A stretch of 64,000 bases of DNA. It comes from JAAXHB01 sp965214945. Its GTDB lineage: Bacteria; Actinomycetota; Acidimicrobiia; Acidimicrobiales; Aldehydirespiratoraceae. Of this stretch, positions 17,886 to 26,998 are shown in pieces (position 1 is the stretch's first letter; every line of letters begins with the position of its first letter). The stretch spans positions 1,798,001-1,862,000 of the forward strand of contig OZ244029.1 in NCBI GenBank assembly GCA_965214945.1, read 5' to 3'. The translations under genes were made by a program, and so were the position numbers. The notes below the pieces were generated by a model. It was not told the origin of the DNA. It saw nothing but the letters and a program-made list of their open reading frames with translations, and made no database searches.

Positions 17886-18674
17886 TCAGGTCTCCTCAGG
17901 CGAGTCGTGAGAGCTTGCCAGGCCGTGCGCGGGCCGCGTGGCAGCGACGACGCGTCCGCAGCCCGCGAACGCGCCGGGAACGAACCAGGTGCTGCCGCTT
18001 CCCGCCAGCCGAGGGCGCCTGCCGGTGGCGTCGCCTAGTTCGTCCCGCCATCGGGCCAGTTCGGGACAGACGCGAAGCGCAGCGGGCTCGAGATCGTTGC
18101 CGTTGGACCCGACAGGGCCGCCGAGAAGATCCCAGGCGGCATAGACCTCCGGGGTGGAGCACGCCACCGGCGGGATCAGCAGGGTGTATACCTCGTGCCG
18201 ATACGGCAGCGGATCGACCAGCTCGCCTATGCCGCGCACCCGTGCCCTGCCTCCGACCAGGCAGAAAGCTACGTCCGCGCTCACGGTCGCGGCCCTGGCC
18301 GCGCCCGCGCCCGAAAGCCCGGCCCAGCGCAGCACCGCCGCGGCGTCGGCTGATCCGCCACCGAGCCCGGCGCCCGCAGGGATGTGCTTGCGGACCGTCA
18401 CCTGCGCGCGGCGCCCCGCCAACCGCAGCGCATGCGTCACCAGATTGTCCGACGCGCTCACAGCCTCGGTGCCCCGCAGCGCCCGCCCCGCCGGGTCGGT
18501 GAGTTCCACGCCAGAGCCGCCCGGCACAATCTCGAGTCGGTCACCGAAGTCGAGAGCGGTCATCTCGGCGTCAATCTCATGAAACCCGTGGTGACGGCCC
18601 CCTGAGCGCACGCCGGTGATCCTCAACGACAGCGTCAGCTTCGCCGGAGCGAGCACGTAGGCGGCGGCCCTCAT
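17886..18674 (-). CDS. ispE: 4-diphosphocytidyl-2-C-methyl-D-erythritol kinase
   Basis: IspE phosphorylates CDP-methylerythritol in the MEP isoprenoid pathway. The 262-residue product has the GHMP-kinase features APAKLTLSLRITGVR at the N-terminus, the ATP loop PAGAGLGGGSADAAAVL at about 99-115, and a C-terminal RLAGSGSTWFVPG motif. It is a little shorter than typical family members. It diverges from the CoxL-like gene; in other actinobacteria rsmA is its neighbour, so the CoxL-like gene interrupts that pair. Confidence 0.93.
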   Translation of the reverse strand: MRAAAYVLAPAKLTLSLRITGVRSGGRHHGFHEIDAEMTALDFGDRLEIVPGGSGVELTDPAGRALRGTEAVSASDNLVTHALRLAGRRAQVTVRKHIPAGAGLGGGSADAAAVLRWAGLSGAGAARAATVSADVAFCLVGGRARVRGIGELVDPLPYRHEVYTLLIPPVACSTPEVYAAWDLLGGPVGSNGNDLEPAALRVCPELARWRDELGDATGRRPRLAGSGSTWFVPGAFAGCGRVVAATRPAHGLASSHDSPEET

Positions 18675-18764
18675 CGCGATGACAGCCCCGGCAGCGGTTT
18701 GCCGAGGCAGACCGCATGGCGCAAACTGTGCGACATCCGCAGCCCCGTAAGAGAAAGGCGGTTC

Positions 18765-21080
18765 ATGCCTGCAGGATCGATGTTGGGCAACGCCGTCGCG
18801 CGGCGCGAAGACCCGGCTCTACTCACCGGAACGTCACAGTACGTCGCAGACCTGACGCCGGCAGGGACGCTTCACTTGGCGTTCGTGCGCTCGGTGATGG
18901 CGCACGCGTCAGTCACCGTGACCGACACGGCCGAGGCAGCGGCCTCACCGGGAGTGGTCGGAGTGTTCACCGCCGCCGAGCTTGACATTCCGCCGCAGAC
19001 GACGTTCATACTGCTGCCGCCGGAAGTCAACAGGCCCCTGCTCGCCGACGGAACCGTCCGCTACGTAGGCGACCCGATCGCGGTCGTGGTGGCCGAGACG
19101 CGCGCCGCGGCGGCGGACGCGGCCGAGCGAGTAGTAGTTGCCTACGACCCGCTGCCCGCTGTGGTCGACCCCTTCGAGGCGCTCTCGCCTGACGCTCCTG
19201 TGATGTTCGAGGCGCACGGCTCCAACCTGATTCTCGAGTTCGCCACCGCGGCGGAGCCCGACGACATGAGCGGCCACGACTTGGTGGTGTCGGGTCGATT
19301 TGTCAACCATCGAGTGGCCGGAGCGGCTATCGAGCCCACCGCGGTGCTCGCCGAGCCAGCGCTCTCAACCGACGAGCCAAGCCCTGCGGTGACCGTTTGG
19401 TGCACCTCGCAGACCCCTCACGGAGCCCGTGAGGCGGTGGCCAGCGCGCTGGGCCTTCCCGACGAAGACGTACGGGTGGTGGCTCCAGCGGTCGGAGGAG
19501 GCTTCGGATCGAAGGCCTACGCGTACCCGGAGTTCATGCTCGCGGCCTGGCTCGCCCGCCGCCTTCAGCGGCCGATCAAGTGGGTGGAGACCCGCAGCGA
19601 GAACCTTGTGAACATGACCCAGGGGCGTGACCAGGTTCACGACTGCGAGATGGGTGTCACCCGCGACGGTGTCATCCGCTGGCTGAAGGCGCGGGTTACG
19701 GCCAACGCGGGCGCGTACCCGAGCATCGGCGCGTTCTTGCCTTTCTTCACGATGTTGATGGCGTCGGGGCCCTATCGCATTCCGGCGGTCGACTTCGCGT
19801 CTGTTGGCGCGATCACCAACACTCCGCCGGTGGCGGCGTTCCGCGGCGCGGGTCGACCCGAGGCCACTGTGGCGCTGGAGAGGCTGATGGACCTGGCCGC
19901 GGCCGAACTCGGAATCGATCCCGCTGAGATGCGCCGCCGCAACCTGCTTGCGCCGGAGGACTTTCCGCTGACCACACCTACCGGCGCCAACATGGACTCC
20001 GGCGAGTACGAGCGGGCGCTGGATCTGGCCTTGAACACCGCTGGCTACCGCCAGCTGCGATCCGAGCAGCGCAGGCGGCGTGCTGAGGAATCCTCAAGAC
20101 CCTCAAGACTGTTGGGCATCGGCGTGTCGACCTATGTCGAGGTCACAGCTGTGGGCCTATCCGCCGAATACGGGTCGGTGAGCTTAGAACTCGACGGCAC
20201 GATCACAGCCCGCGTCGGCACCGCCTCGCACGGCCAGGGCCACGCCACCGCGTTCACACAGCTCATCAGCGAGGTACTGGGCGTGCCCGCTGACCAGGTG
20301 CGGATCATTCACAGCGACACGTCCGAGGTGCCCCGCGGTGTGGGGACGGTCGCCTCTCGCTCTCTGCAGATCGCGGGCAGCGCCGTCTGGGAGGCCTCCC
20401 ATGAGGTGTTGGAGAAGTCCCGCCGTTTGGCGGCCTCGCTGTTGGAGGCCGACCCGGGCGACATCGTCACCGCAGCCGGAGGCCTGGCCGTGGCTGGGGT
20501 GCCGGCCCGGACCGTCGCGTGGGCCGAACTGGCCGCCGCGGCCGCCGAATCAGACCAGACCGGCGGAGAGTCGGAGCTGGGTCCGCTTGCTGCGTCCTGC
20601 GACTTCGACCAGGGCGAGGCCACCTACCCGTTCGGCGCTCATGTGTGCGCGGTTGAGATCGACGCCGAGACGGGCGATGTGCGGGTGCTGCGCCATGTAG
20701 CGGTGGACGATTGCGGGCGGATTCTCAACCCGATGCTGGTAACGGGCCAGGTACACGGCGGAGCAGCGATCGGTATCTCACAGGCGCTTTACGAGCACGC
20801 CTCCTTCGACGAAGACGGCAACCCACGCAATGCCACATTCGCCGATTACGCCATTCCGGCCGCCAGCGAGCTGCCTCGCTTCACGACTGCTCACACCGAG
20901 ACGCCCACACCTCTGAACCCGCTCGGGGCAAAAGGCATAGGCGAGTCTGGCACGATCGGCTCAACCCCCGCTGTACAGAGCGCCGTGATGGACGCCCTGG
21001 CACCTCTCGGGGTGCTTCATCTCGACATGCCGTACACACCCGAGCGCGTCTGGAGGGCCATCGACGCTGCCCAAAGCTGA
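18765..21080 (+). CDS. Molybdenum hydroxylase large subunit (CoxL-like, not form I CO dehydrogenase)
   Basis: The 771-residue product belongs to the xanthine/aldehyde/CO dehydrogenase large-subunit family, which binds molybdopterin cofactor. It has RREDPALLTGTSQYVADL at the N-terminus, VGGGFGSKAYAYPEF, and AFRGAGRPEA at the active-site loop. The C-terminal GAKGIGESGTIGSTPAV carries the catalytic Glu. Form I CoxL has Cys in AYxCSFR, so AFRGAGR indicates a form II-like or other hydroxylase. Start ATG 18765 follows GAAAGGCGG. No small (2Fe-2S) or medium (FAD) subunit gene is adjacent. Its substrate cannot be told from sequence. Confidence 0.88.
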   Translation: MPAGSMLGNAVARREDPALLTGTSQYVADLTPAGTLHLAFVRSVMAHASVTVTDTAEAAASPGVVGVFTAAELDIPPQTTFILLPPEVNRPLLADGTVRYVGDPIAVVVAETRAAAADAAERVVVAYDPLPAVVDPFEALSPDAPVMFEAHGSNLILEFATAAEPDDMSGHDLVVSGRFVNHRVAGAAIEPTAVLAEPALSTDEPSPAVTVWCTSQTPHGAREAVASALGLPDEDVRVVAPAVGGGFGSKAYAYPEFMLAAWLARRLQRPIKWVETRSENLVNMTQGRDQVHDCEMGVTRDGVIRWLKARVTANAGAYPSIGAFLPFFTMLMASGPYRIPAVDFASVGAITNTPPVAAFRGAGRPEATVALERLMDLAAAELGIDPAEMRRRNLLAPEDFPLTTPTGANMDSGEYERALDLALNTAGYRQLRSEQRRRRAEESSRPSRLLGIGVSTYVEVTAVGLSAEYGSVSLELDGTITARVGTASHGQGHATAFTQLISEVLGVPADQVRIIHSDTSEVPRGVGTVASRSLQIAGSAVWEASHEVLEKSRRLAASLLEADPGDIVTAAGGLAVAGVPARTVAWAELAAAAAESDQTGGESELGPLAASCDFDQGEATYPFGAHVCAVEIDAETGDVRVLRHVAVDDCGRILNPMLVTGQVHGGAAIGISQALYEHASFDEDGNPRNATFADYAIPAASELPRFTTAHTETPTPLNPLGAKGIGESGTIGSTPAVQSAVMDALAPLGVLHLDMPYTPERVWRAIDAAQS

Positions 21081-21139
21081 CAGCGAACCGCGACTCAACA
21101 TAGCTGAGGGCTGGAAGCGACCCACAAATCAGCACAGCC

Positions 21140-21229
21140 AGCTCAGCACGACCGAAGACTGACAGCGAACCGCAGCTCAGCACGACCGAAGACTGACAGC
21201 GAACCGCAGCTCAGCACGACCGAAGACTG
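21140..21229. repeat. 34-bp tandem repeat between the CoxL-like gene and rsmA
   Basis: Two perfect 34-bp copies (21140-21173, 21174-21207) and a 22-bp partial third (21208-21229) follow head to tail; a degenerate copy covers the CoxL stop near 21077. Each copy has TGA on both strands. The partial third copy encodes the rsmA C-terminus SSLRSC and its stop. The stops of the two convergent genes thus lie in copies of the same unit. Confidence 0.85.
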
Positions 21230-22062
21230 GAAGGGGCAATCGCGGCGAGCGTGTGCCACTGTCGCAGCGTGAGCGCCTCGGGCCGGCAGGTGGGATCGAC
21301 GCCCGCCGCCTCCATGTCGTCAGCGGTGACGATGCCCGCCAGCGAGCGGCGCAACATCTTGCGCCGACGCCCGAAAGCGGTTCGCACCAGCAGCTCGAAC
21401 CGTTCCACGGGCGCATCCGGTCCGGCACGGTGCCTGCGCCGTATGCGCACCACAGCCGATTCCACCTTTGGCCTTGGCACGAACACCGAAGGGGGGACCT
21501 CCGCCACCAGCTCGGCCTCGGCATGGAACTCGACGATCACGCTGGGGATGCCTCGGGCTCTCGAGCCCGGCGGTGCTGAGAGCCGCTCGGCGGCCTCGCG
21601 CTGCACCATCACCGTCATCGTCTGGACCACGCGAAGGCCGCGCAGCGTGTCGAGCACCAGCGGCGTGGCGATGTTGTAAGGGAGGTTGGCCACGAGATGC
21701 CAATCCTCAGCAGCCGACAACTCGCCTGCGAGGTCGAGAGCGCGTGCATCGCCGGTGACCACATTCACGGCGCGAGCCTCCGGCGGGGCCGTCGGGCTTT
21801 GGAGCACGTAACCCAGCGCGTCGCAGAGGCGCTCGTCGATCTCGACGACGGTCACGGCCGCTCCCGTCTCGACGAGGGCCAGGGTAAGCGATCCGAGCCC
21901 GGCACCGATCTCCAGCACGTGGTCTCCAGGCCCGGCACCGCTAAGGTCAGCTATGCGGCGAACCGTGGCAGGGTCTGCCACAAAATGCTGCCCAAGCGAC
22001 CGGCGCGGCGTGATCCCGAAACGGCGCATCAGAGCCTTGAGCTGTGGCGCGTTGTGCGTCAA
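21211..22062 (-). CDS. rsmA: 16S rRNA dimethyladenosine transferase RsmA (KsgA)
   Basis: RsmA dimethylates A1518 and A1519 of 16S rRNA in late 30S assembly. The 283-residue product has RRSLGQHFVADPATVRRI, SAM motif VLEIGAGLGSLTLALVETGA, the catalytic NLPYNIATPLVL, and PSVFVPRPKVESAVVR. The start is TTG with no clear RBS; an ATG 11 codons later (MRRFGITPRRSLGQHF) is an alternative. The last residues are encoded by a tandem repeat. tatD lies 22 bp upstream on the same strand; rpfB, often between them in actinobacteria, is absent. Confidence 0.94.
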   Translation of the reverse strand: MTHNAPQLKALMRRFGITPRRSLGQHFVADPATVRRIADLSGAGPGDHVLEIGAGLGSLTLALVETGAAVTVVEIDERLCDALGYVLQSPTAPPEARAVNVVTGDARALDLAGELSAAEDWHLVANLPYNIATPLVLDTLRGLRVVQTMTVMVQREAAERLSAPPGSRARGIPSVIVEFHAEAELVAEVPPSVFVPRPKVESAVVRIRRRHRAGPDAPVERFELLVRTAFGRRRKMLRRSLAGIVTADDMEAAGVDPTCRPEALTLRQWHTLAAIAPSSLRSC

Positions 22063-22084
22063 GAAACTCTATTCACGCGCCGTG

Positions 22085-22870
22085 TCACCGCGAGGGCCGT
22101 GCAGGCTGAGTGACGCCCGCCTCGCCGAGCGCGTAGAACGAGCGGGTAGTTGCCCAGGTGGCGTGCTCGACGTCGCTCGGGTCTAAGCCCTTCGCGCTGG
22201 CGACAGCCGCTCCCACCACTGCTACGAGCGCCGGCTTGTTCGGACGTCCCCGATGCGGCACCGGCGCCAGGTACGGGCTGTCGGTCTCCACCATCAGCCG
22301 GTCGAGCGGGCAAGCCTCAGCCGCAGCGCGCACTTCGGGCGCGTTCGGGAACGTGACTATCCCCGAGAACGACAGCACCGCGCCTCGCTTCAGCAGCTCC
22401 GACGCCTCGTCGGGCCCTCCGGTGAAGCAGTGCAGGACGGTGCGCTCGGGCATCTGCTCGGTGTCGAGCATTCTGAAGGTGTCGTCCCAGGCCGAGCGGG
22501 AGTGCACCACCAGCGGCAGCCCGTGCCGGTTGGCCAGCTCGATCTGCGCAGCGAACACGTCACGCTGTGCGGCACGTGGCGAGTGGTCGTAGTGATAGTC
22601 CAAGCCGGCCTCACCGACGGCGACCACGCCGGGCAGGCCTAGTAGCGCCTCCAGGCCGTTGATGCCGCCAGAAGCGTCGTGCGGGTGCACGCCTGCGGTG
22701 GCCCACACCCCGTCGCAGGCCGCGGCCACGGCGATGGCCTGGCGCGAGTCCTCCACGGACGTGCCGACGTTGATCAGCGCCTCCACGCCGGCGCTGCGGG
22801 CGTCCGACACGACCGCTTCGGCCTCATCGACGGCGCCGGGAAGATGGCAGTGCTGATCGGCCCAAGCCAT
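22085..22870 (-). CDS. tatD: TatD-family metal-dependent deoxyribonuclease
   Basis: TatD enzymes are TIM-barrel metal-dependent DNases. The 261-residue product has the metal ligands DQHCH at 5-9, AVGEAGLDYHYDHSPRAAQR with the conserved Glu, LPLVVHSRSAWDDTF, VLHCFTGGP, and METDSPYLAP-like VETDSPYLAPVPHRGRPN near the end. Start is ATG 22868-22870. It lies 28 bp downstream of metG, the conserved pairing in many bacteria. Confidence 0.94.
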   Translation of the reverse strand: MAWADQHCHLPGAVDEAEAVVSDARSAGVEALINVGTSVEDSRQAIAVAAACDGVWATAGVHPHDASGGINGLEALLGLPGVVAVGEAGLDYHYDHSPRAAQRDVFAAQIELANRHGLPLVVHSRSAWDDTFRMLDTEQMPERTVLHCFTGGPDEASELLKRGAVLSFSGIVTFPNAPEVRAAAEACPLDRLMVETDSPYLAPVPHRGRPNKPALVAVVGAAVASAKGLDPSDVEHATWATTRSFYALGEAGVTQPARPSR

Positions 22871-22898
22871 GCCAGTTAGAGTCCTCAGCAGGCGGCGA

Positions 22899-24563
22899 TC
22901 AGGCCGGATCGGCGGCGCCGGTGGATTCGAACACGCCCGGGTCGACCTTCGCGAACAACGGGGCGGGCTTGGGCAGCCTCGCGCCAGCGGGCACGTCAGG
23001 GCGATGCCAAGACTCCACCGGTCCGAACACACCATCGAGCGCCGCGGTTGAAAACGGCAGGTACGGCGCCAGCCCGACGCGCACACCGGCAACGGCCTTG
23101 AGTGCAGTGACCAGCACAGCGGCAGCCCGGTCGGGCGCCGTCTTAGCGAGCCTCCACGGCTCGGTGGCGTTTAGGTAGGCGTTGACTCGGCCAGCAGCGG
23201 ACATAGCGGTGCGAAGACCGGCGCGAAGCTCAACCCGCTCGAGATGTGCCGCCTCGGCGACCAAGGCGTCGTCAACAGCTCCGATTAGGGCGACGTCGTC
23301 GGGCTCGGTCGCGTGATCGGAGATGTCGGGCACAGCCCCGCCCAGCGCGGGCTGCGCCAGCGACAGCACCCGGTTCACAAGGTTGCCCCACGTGGCGACC
23401 AGCTCGTCATTGACGCGCCGCAACAGCTCCGCGAGAGAGATCTCGGTGTCGGCGTGCTCGGGCAGCGCCGCGGCGAGCGCGTAGCGCAGCGCGTCCGGCT
23501 CGAACCACGAGAGGCCCTCATCGATGGTGATACCCACGCCGCGGCTGGCCGAGGCCTTCATCCCCGAGAACGTGACGTACTGGTTGGCCGGCACGTCGTC
23601 GGGCAGATGCAGCCCGCCGTAAGACATGAGTTGCGCGGGCCAAAACAGCGTGTGGAATGGGATGTTGTCTTTGCCGATGAAGTACACGTGCCGGGCGTCG
23701 TCGTTCTGCCACCAGTGGCGCCAGCGCTCGGGGTCACCGCTGCGGTCTGCCCACTCCTTCGACGCTGACAGATAGCCGATCACCGCGTCGTACCAGACGT
23801 AGATGCGCTTTCCCGGCCCGAGGTCGTCCACGGGCAGCTTCACTCCCCAGTCGAGATCGCGGGTCACGGCGCGGTCGCGCAGCCCCTCGGCTGTCCAGCC
23901 GAGAGCCAAGTTGATCACATGAGGGCGCCAGCCTTCTCGGGTCGCGAGCCAGTCGGCGATTTCGTCGGTGAAATCGGAGTAGCGAAAGTAGAAGTGCTCC
24001 GTCGGCCGTAGTTCCGGCGCCGCGCCGCTCATCTTGGAGCGCGGTCGGATGAGTTCGACCGCGTCGAGCGTGCGCGAGCAGTTGTCGCACTGGTCGCCGC
24101 GGGCTTTCTCGTACCCGCAGTGCGGGCAGGTTCCACCGATGTAGCGGTCGGGCAGGAAGCGCTCCTTCACCGGGTCGTAGAACTGCTCGGAGACTCGCTT
24201 GTCGATGCAGCCCTTGCGATGTTGGCGAAGGAACATGTCCTGGGTGACGGCAGCGTGGTTGGTCGTGCCGGTAGTGGTGTAGAGATCCCATGAGATGCCG
24301 AACTGATCCCACTGCCGACAGAACTCCCGGTGATAGCGGTCGACGATCTCAGCCGGGGTGACGCCTTCCGCGTCGGCGCGTACCGTGATGGGCGTACCGT
24401 GGACGTCGGAGCCGCTGACCATCAGCACGTCGTTGCCGACCAGGCGCTGGTAGCGCGCGAATATGTCAGCAGGCAAGTACGCCCCGGCGACATGGCCGAG
24501 ATGCCGGCTGCCGGAGGCGTAAGGCCACGCCACCGCCACCAGCACGGGGGTGGGGGCTGACAT
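22899..24563 (-). CDS. metG: Methionyl-tRNA synthetase
   Basis: MetRS charges initiator and elongator tRNA-Met. The 554-residue product is class I: PYASGSRHLGHVAGAYLPAD (HIGH-like HLGH), a zinc knuckle CPHCGYEKARGDQCDNCSR with two CxxC pairs, and RIYVWYDAVIGYLSASKEW-like residues. The KMSKS-equivalent reads GMKASASRGVGI, so the first Lys-Met-Ser is changed. Anticodon-binding helical domain follows. It has no C-terminal EMAP domain, which fits the short form. It precedes tatD and rsmA. Confidence 0.95.
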   Translation of the reverse strand: MSAPTPVLVAVAWPYASGSRHLGHVAGAYLPADIFARYQRLVGNDVLMVSGSDVHGTPITVRADAEGVTPAEIVDRYHREFCRQWDQFGISWDLYTTTGTTNHAAVTQDMFLRQHRKGCIDKRVSEQFYDPVKERFLPDRYIGGTCPHCGYEKARGDQCDNCSRTLDAVELIRPRSKMSGAAPELRPTEHFYFRYSDFTDEIADWLATREGWRPHVINLALGWTAEGLRDRAVTRDLDWGVKLPVDDLGPGKRIYVWYDAVIGYLSASKEWADRSGDPERWRHWWQNDDARHVYFIGKDNIPFHTLFWPAQLMSYGGLHLPDDVPANQYVTFSGMKASASRGVGITIDEGLSWFEPDALRYALAAALPEHADTEISLAELLRRVNDELVATWGNLVNRVLSLAQPALGGAVPDISDHATEPDDVALIGAVDDALVAEAAHLERVELRAGLRTAMSAAGRVNAYLNATEPWRLAKTAPDRAAAVLVTALKAVAGVRVGLAPYLPFSTAALDGVFGPVESWHRPDVPAGARLPKPAPLFAKVDPGVFESTGAADPA

Positions 24564-24651
24564 GGCCCGCAGGCTAGCGGATCACTTTGTGGGCCTACCG
24601 AGCAGCTTCCAGGACGATCCACCTGGACGATCCGCGCTCTGATCTCGTGAT

Positions 24652-24708
24652 CTCGCTGCCCGGCGGCGCCCTCGCTGCCCGGCGGCGCCCTCGCTGCCCG
24701 GCGGCGCC
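24652..24708. repeat. Three perfect 19-bp tandem copies after rsmI
   Basis: CTCGCTGCCCGGCGGCGCC is present three times without change, ending 1 bp before the rsmI stop codon. The array lies in the 146-bp gap between rsmI and metG. It is GC-rich and could fold, but no T-run follows on either strand, so I do not call it a terminator. Confidence 0.9.
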
Positions 24709-24709
24709 C

Positions 24710-25582
24710 TCAGCCTTCGGGGCACACGGTGAGCCCCAGATTGTAGACGTGGCGCCGAGAAACCCCGGAGGCGGCCGCGATAGCGGCTGCCGCGTCCCGG
24801 CGGCTCATGCCCTGGCTCAGCGATCGCTCCAGTGCGCCTCGCAGCTCGTCGTCGCCTGGCCGGTCGGCGTCGGGCGGCGCCCCCTCCACGACGACCGCGA
24901 CCTCGCCCCGGACTGGGCTCGCCGCCCAATCCCGCAACTCAGCGAGAGTGCCCCGAACAGTCTGCTCGTGCAGCTTGGTGAGTTCGCGCGCCACGACCGC
25001 GCGGCGGCTGTCGCCGCACGCTCTGGCGAGATCAGCAAGCGTCGAGCGAAGCCGGTGCGGCGACTCGAATAGCACCACGGTGCGTCGCTGCGTCGCGATC
25101 TGCTCTAGCCGGGTGGCACGGGCCGGGCCTTTGCGGGGCAGGAAACCTTCGAAGACGTGGCGCGCCGCCGGAAGGCCGCTGACCGCTAGCGCCGCGATGC
25201 CCGCGGAGGGCCCGGGCACCACCGTCACCTCGTGCCCCGCCGCGACGGCGGCTGAGACGAGTTTCTGCCCGGGATCGCACAACGCCGGTGTTCCTGCGTC
25301 AGTGACCACCGCAACCACCCCGCCGGCGGCGAGCACTCCGCAGACCCCCTCAGCGGACGCGGCCTCGGTGTGGTCGTCGACCCGCAGCAGCCGGGTGGCT
25401 CTGACGCCGGCGTGCTCGAGCAGTCGCCCGGTACGGCGCGTGTCCTCGCAGCACACCAAGTCGGCGCTCGCCAGCATCTCGACCGCTCGCGGGCTCAGAT
25501 CGCCGAGGTTGCCTATGGGGGTGCTTACAAGCACCAGGCGCGCGCCCGAAGACGCCACTTCGCGCGCTGCGGCTCGCCTCAA
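24710..25582 (-). CDS. rsmI: 16S rRNA 2'-O-ribose C1402 methyltransferase RsmI
   Basis: RsmI methylates the 2'-OH of C1402 in the 16S P site. The 290-residue product has LVLVSTPIGNLGDLSPRAVE at the N-terminus, CCEDTRRTGRLL, VVTDAGTPALCDPG, VVPGPSAGIAALAVSGL, and a C-terminal QGMSRRDAAAAIAAASGVSR helix. The indicated start is TTG overlapping the upstream DUF192 stop as TTGA; a GTG eight codons later (VASSGARLVLV) fits the family start equally well. Confidence 0.94.
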   Translation of the reverse strand: MRRAAAREVASSGARLVLVSTPIGNLGDLSPRAVEMLASADLVCCEDTRRTGRLLEHAGVRATRLLRVDDHTEAASAEGVCGVLAAGGVVAVVTDAGTPALCDPGQKLVSAAVAAGHEVTVVPGPSAGIAALAVSGLPAARHVFEGFLPRKGPARATRLEQIATQRRTVVLFESPHRLRSTLADLARACGDSRRAVVARELTKLHEQTVRGTLAELRDWAASPVRGEVAVVVEGAPPDADRPGDDELRGALERSLSQGMSRRDAAAAIAAASGVSRRHVYNLGLTVCPEG

Positions 25583-25908
25583 CGGCGGATCTCAAACTCT
25601 GTGCCCGGCTCCACGCCCCAGCGTCGAAAAGACCCTGCCGGAGCCTCGACCACCGCCCGAGCCCGCGGCACGAAGCGCCCCAGGCGGTTCGGGCGCATCG
25701 TGGTGACCCTGAGCACCCGCATTTCTGCGTCGCAGTGGGCAACATCGACGGCGAAGCGCATCCCAATCGTGTGAACCGAGCGGGTGCGCTCCAGCAGCAG
25801 AGCGCCCTCCACTTCATCTCGCCCTAGCAACCCCCGGCGCCTGTCCCTTCGGGTGGACGCGATCTCCAGCGAAGCCAGCACCTGATCATCGCAAAGAAGC
25901 CACGCCAC
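25579..25908 (-). CDS. DUF192 family protein
   Basis: This 109-residue protein matches DUF192: RDRRRGLLGRDEVEGALLLE, SVHTIGMRFAVDVAHCD, and a C-terminal VVEAPAGSFRRWGVEPGTEF. Family members are small beta-rich proteins of unknown biochemical role, sometimes exported, but no signal peptide is visible here. It overlaps rsmI by 4 nt and is probably in the same transcript. The 121 bp upstream to the desaturase stop hold no recognisable feature beyond a short GCAGGTATGGCATCC-like duplication. Confidence 0.85.
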   Translation of the reverse strand: MAWLLCDDQVLASLEIASTRRDRRRGLLGRDEVEGALLLERTRSVHTIGMRFAVDVAHCDAEMRVLRVTTMRPNRLGRFVPRARAVVEAPAGSFRRWGVEPGTEFEIRR

Positions 25909-26029
25909 CGCGTGGAATCTAGCCGCGCCCCGATGCGCGGTCAGACGAGCAGAAGCTGGCTATATCCGCAGGTATGGCATCCGCAGGTGCGGCACCGCTG
26001 CCAGCCGACGCGCAATCCCGGCCCGCGGG

Positions 26030-26998
26030 TCAAGCGACAGCGGGCCGGTGCCGGCCCAGCTTCCGGGCGGTGCCGTCGCGGTTGGCGCGCATGGTGCTGC
26101 GGGCCGCGCGGCGCTCGACCATGCGCCGCCCGAGACGCCCGATGCGTTCGACCAGCTTCATCAACCGCTCGCGGGCGGCTTCGGCCACCCCTGAAAGACC
26201 CGAGAGCGACGGCAGGTTCCAGGCCCGAAGCACCACCGGCTTGAGTATCTGATCGTGGTGTATCGCCAGGTTGTAGATGCCCGCATTGGCGATCGTCCGG
26301 GCGTGAGCGTCGAAATCGACGATGCCGACGCCGGGCATCGCGAAGCTTGACACCTGATTTGTGATGGCGACCACCGCGGCTGATGGGTCTATCTCCAGCG
26401 CGGCGTCCATGGCGTCCCGGTAGAACAGGAAGTGCAGGTTCTCGTCAAACGCGACCCGGCGCATGATGGCCTTGCCCGCCGGGTCGTTGAGATGCCGCCC
26501 TGTGTTGAAGTGCGAGATGCGTGTCGCCAGCTCCTGAAGCGCTACGTAAGCCAGCCCTTCCAGCGCGTTGGGCGGTTCTGGAACCTTGCCGCACTGGACT
26601 TGGGCCATGCGCGCTCGCTCCAGCTCCACCGGATCGACAGACCGGGTGACGGCCAGGTAGTTATGGATCACGTGGCTGTGCCGTCCCTCTTCGGCGGTCC
26701 ATCGCCTGACCCACTGGCCCCAAGCCCCGTCGCGGCCGAACATCCGCTCGACGTCTCGGAAGTAGTAGGGCAGGTTGTCCTCAGTGAGTACGTTCACGAA
26801 CAGCGCGCTGCGGGCCTCGGGACTGAGCCCGGCCTCCTCAGGCGACCACTCGTAGTCGGGCGGATAGTCCCGTCCCCGGCTCCAGGGCACGAGCGCGTGC
26901 GGATGCCATTCCTTTGTCTGGCGAAGATGCCTGTTAAGCAGCTTCTCAATGCGCGGCTCGAGTTCGGCGAGCAGCCCTAGATCTGAATCCAGTGGCAT
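26030..26998 (-). CDS. Acyl-ACP desaturase (stearoyl-ACP desaturase family, DesA-like)
   Basis: Soluble diiron desaturases put a double bond in acyl-ACP chains. The 322-residue product has the helical diiron ligands: NVLTEDNLPYYFR (Glu), WTAEEGRHSHVIHNYL (EExxH), ALQELATRISHFNTG (Glu), and DENLHFLFYRDAM (ExxH). It resembles mycobacterial DesA1/DesA2 more than plant enzymes, in length and in the EWHPHALVPW start. It stands alone on the minus strand between ychF and DUF192. Electron donor genes are not adjacent. Confidence 0.9.
   Translation of the reverse strand: MPLDSDLGLLAELEPRIEKLLNRHLRQTKEWHPHALVPWSRGRDYPPDYEWSPEEAGLSPEARSALFVNVLTEDNLPYYFRDVERMFGRDGAWGQWVRRWTAEEGRHSHVIHNYLAVTRSVDPVELERARMAQVQCGKVPEPPNALEGLAYVALQELATRISHFNTGRHLNDPAGKAIMRRVAFDENLHFLFYRDAMDAALEIDPSAAVVAITNQVSSFAMPGVGIVDFDAHARTIANAGIYNLAIHHDQILKPVVLRAWNLPSLSGLSGVAEAARERLMKLVERIGRLGRRMVERRAARSTMRANRDGTARKLGRHRPAVA

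Noticed and set aside
18765..21080. Form I carbon monoxide dehydrogenase large subunit
   Set aside because: The active-site loop lacks the AYxCSFR cysteine and reads AFRGAGR.
24652..24708. Rho-independent terminator of rsmI
   Set aside because: It is a direct repeat without an inverted partner or T-run.
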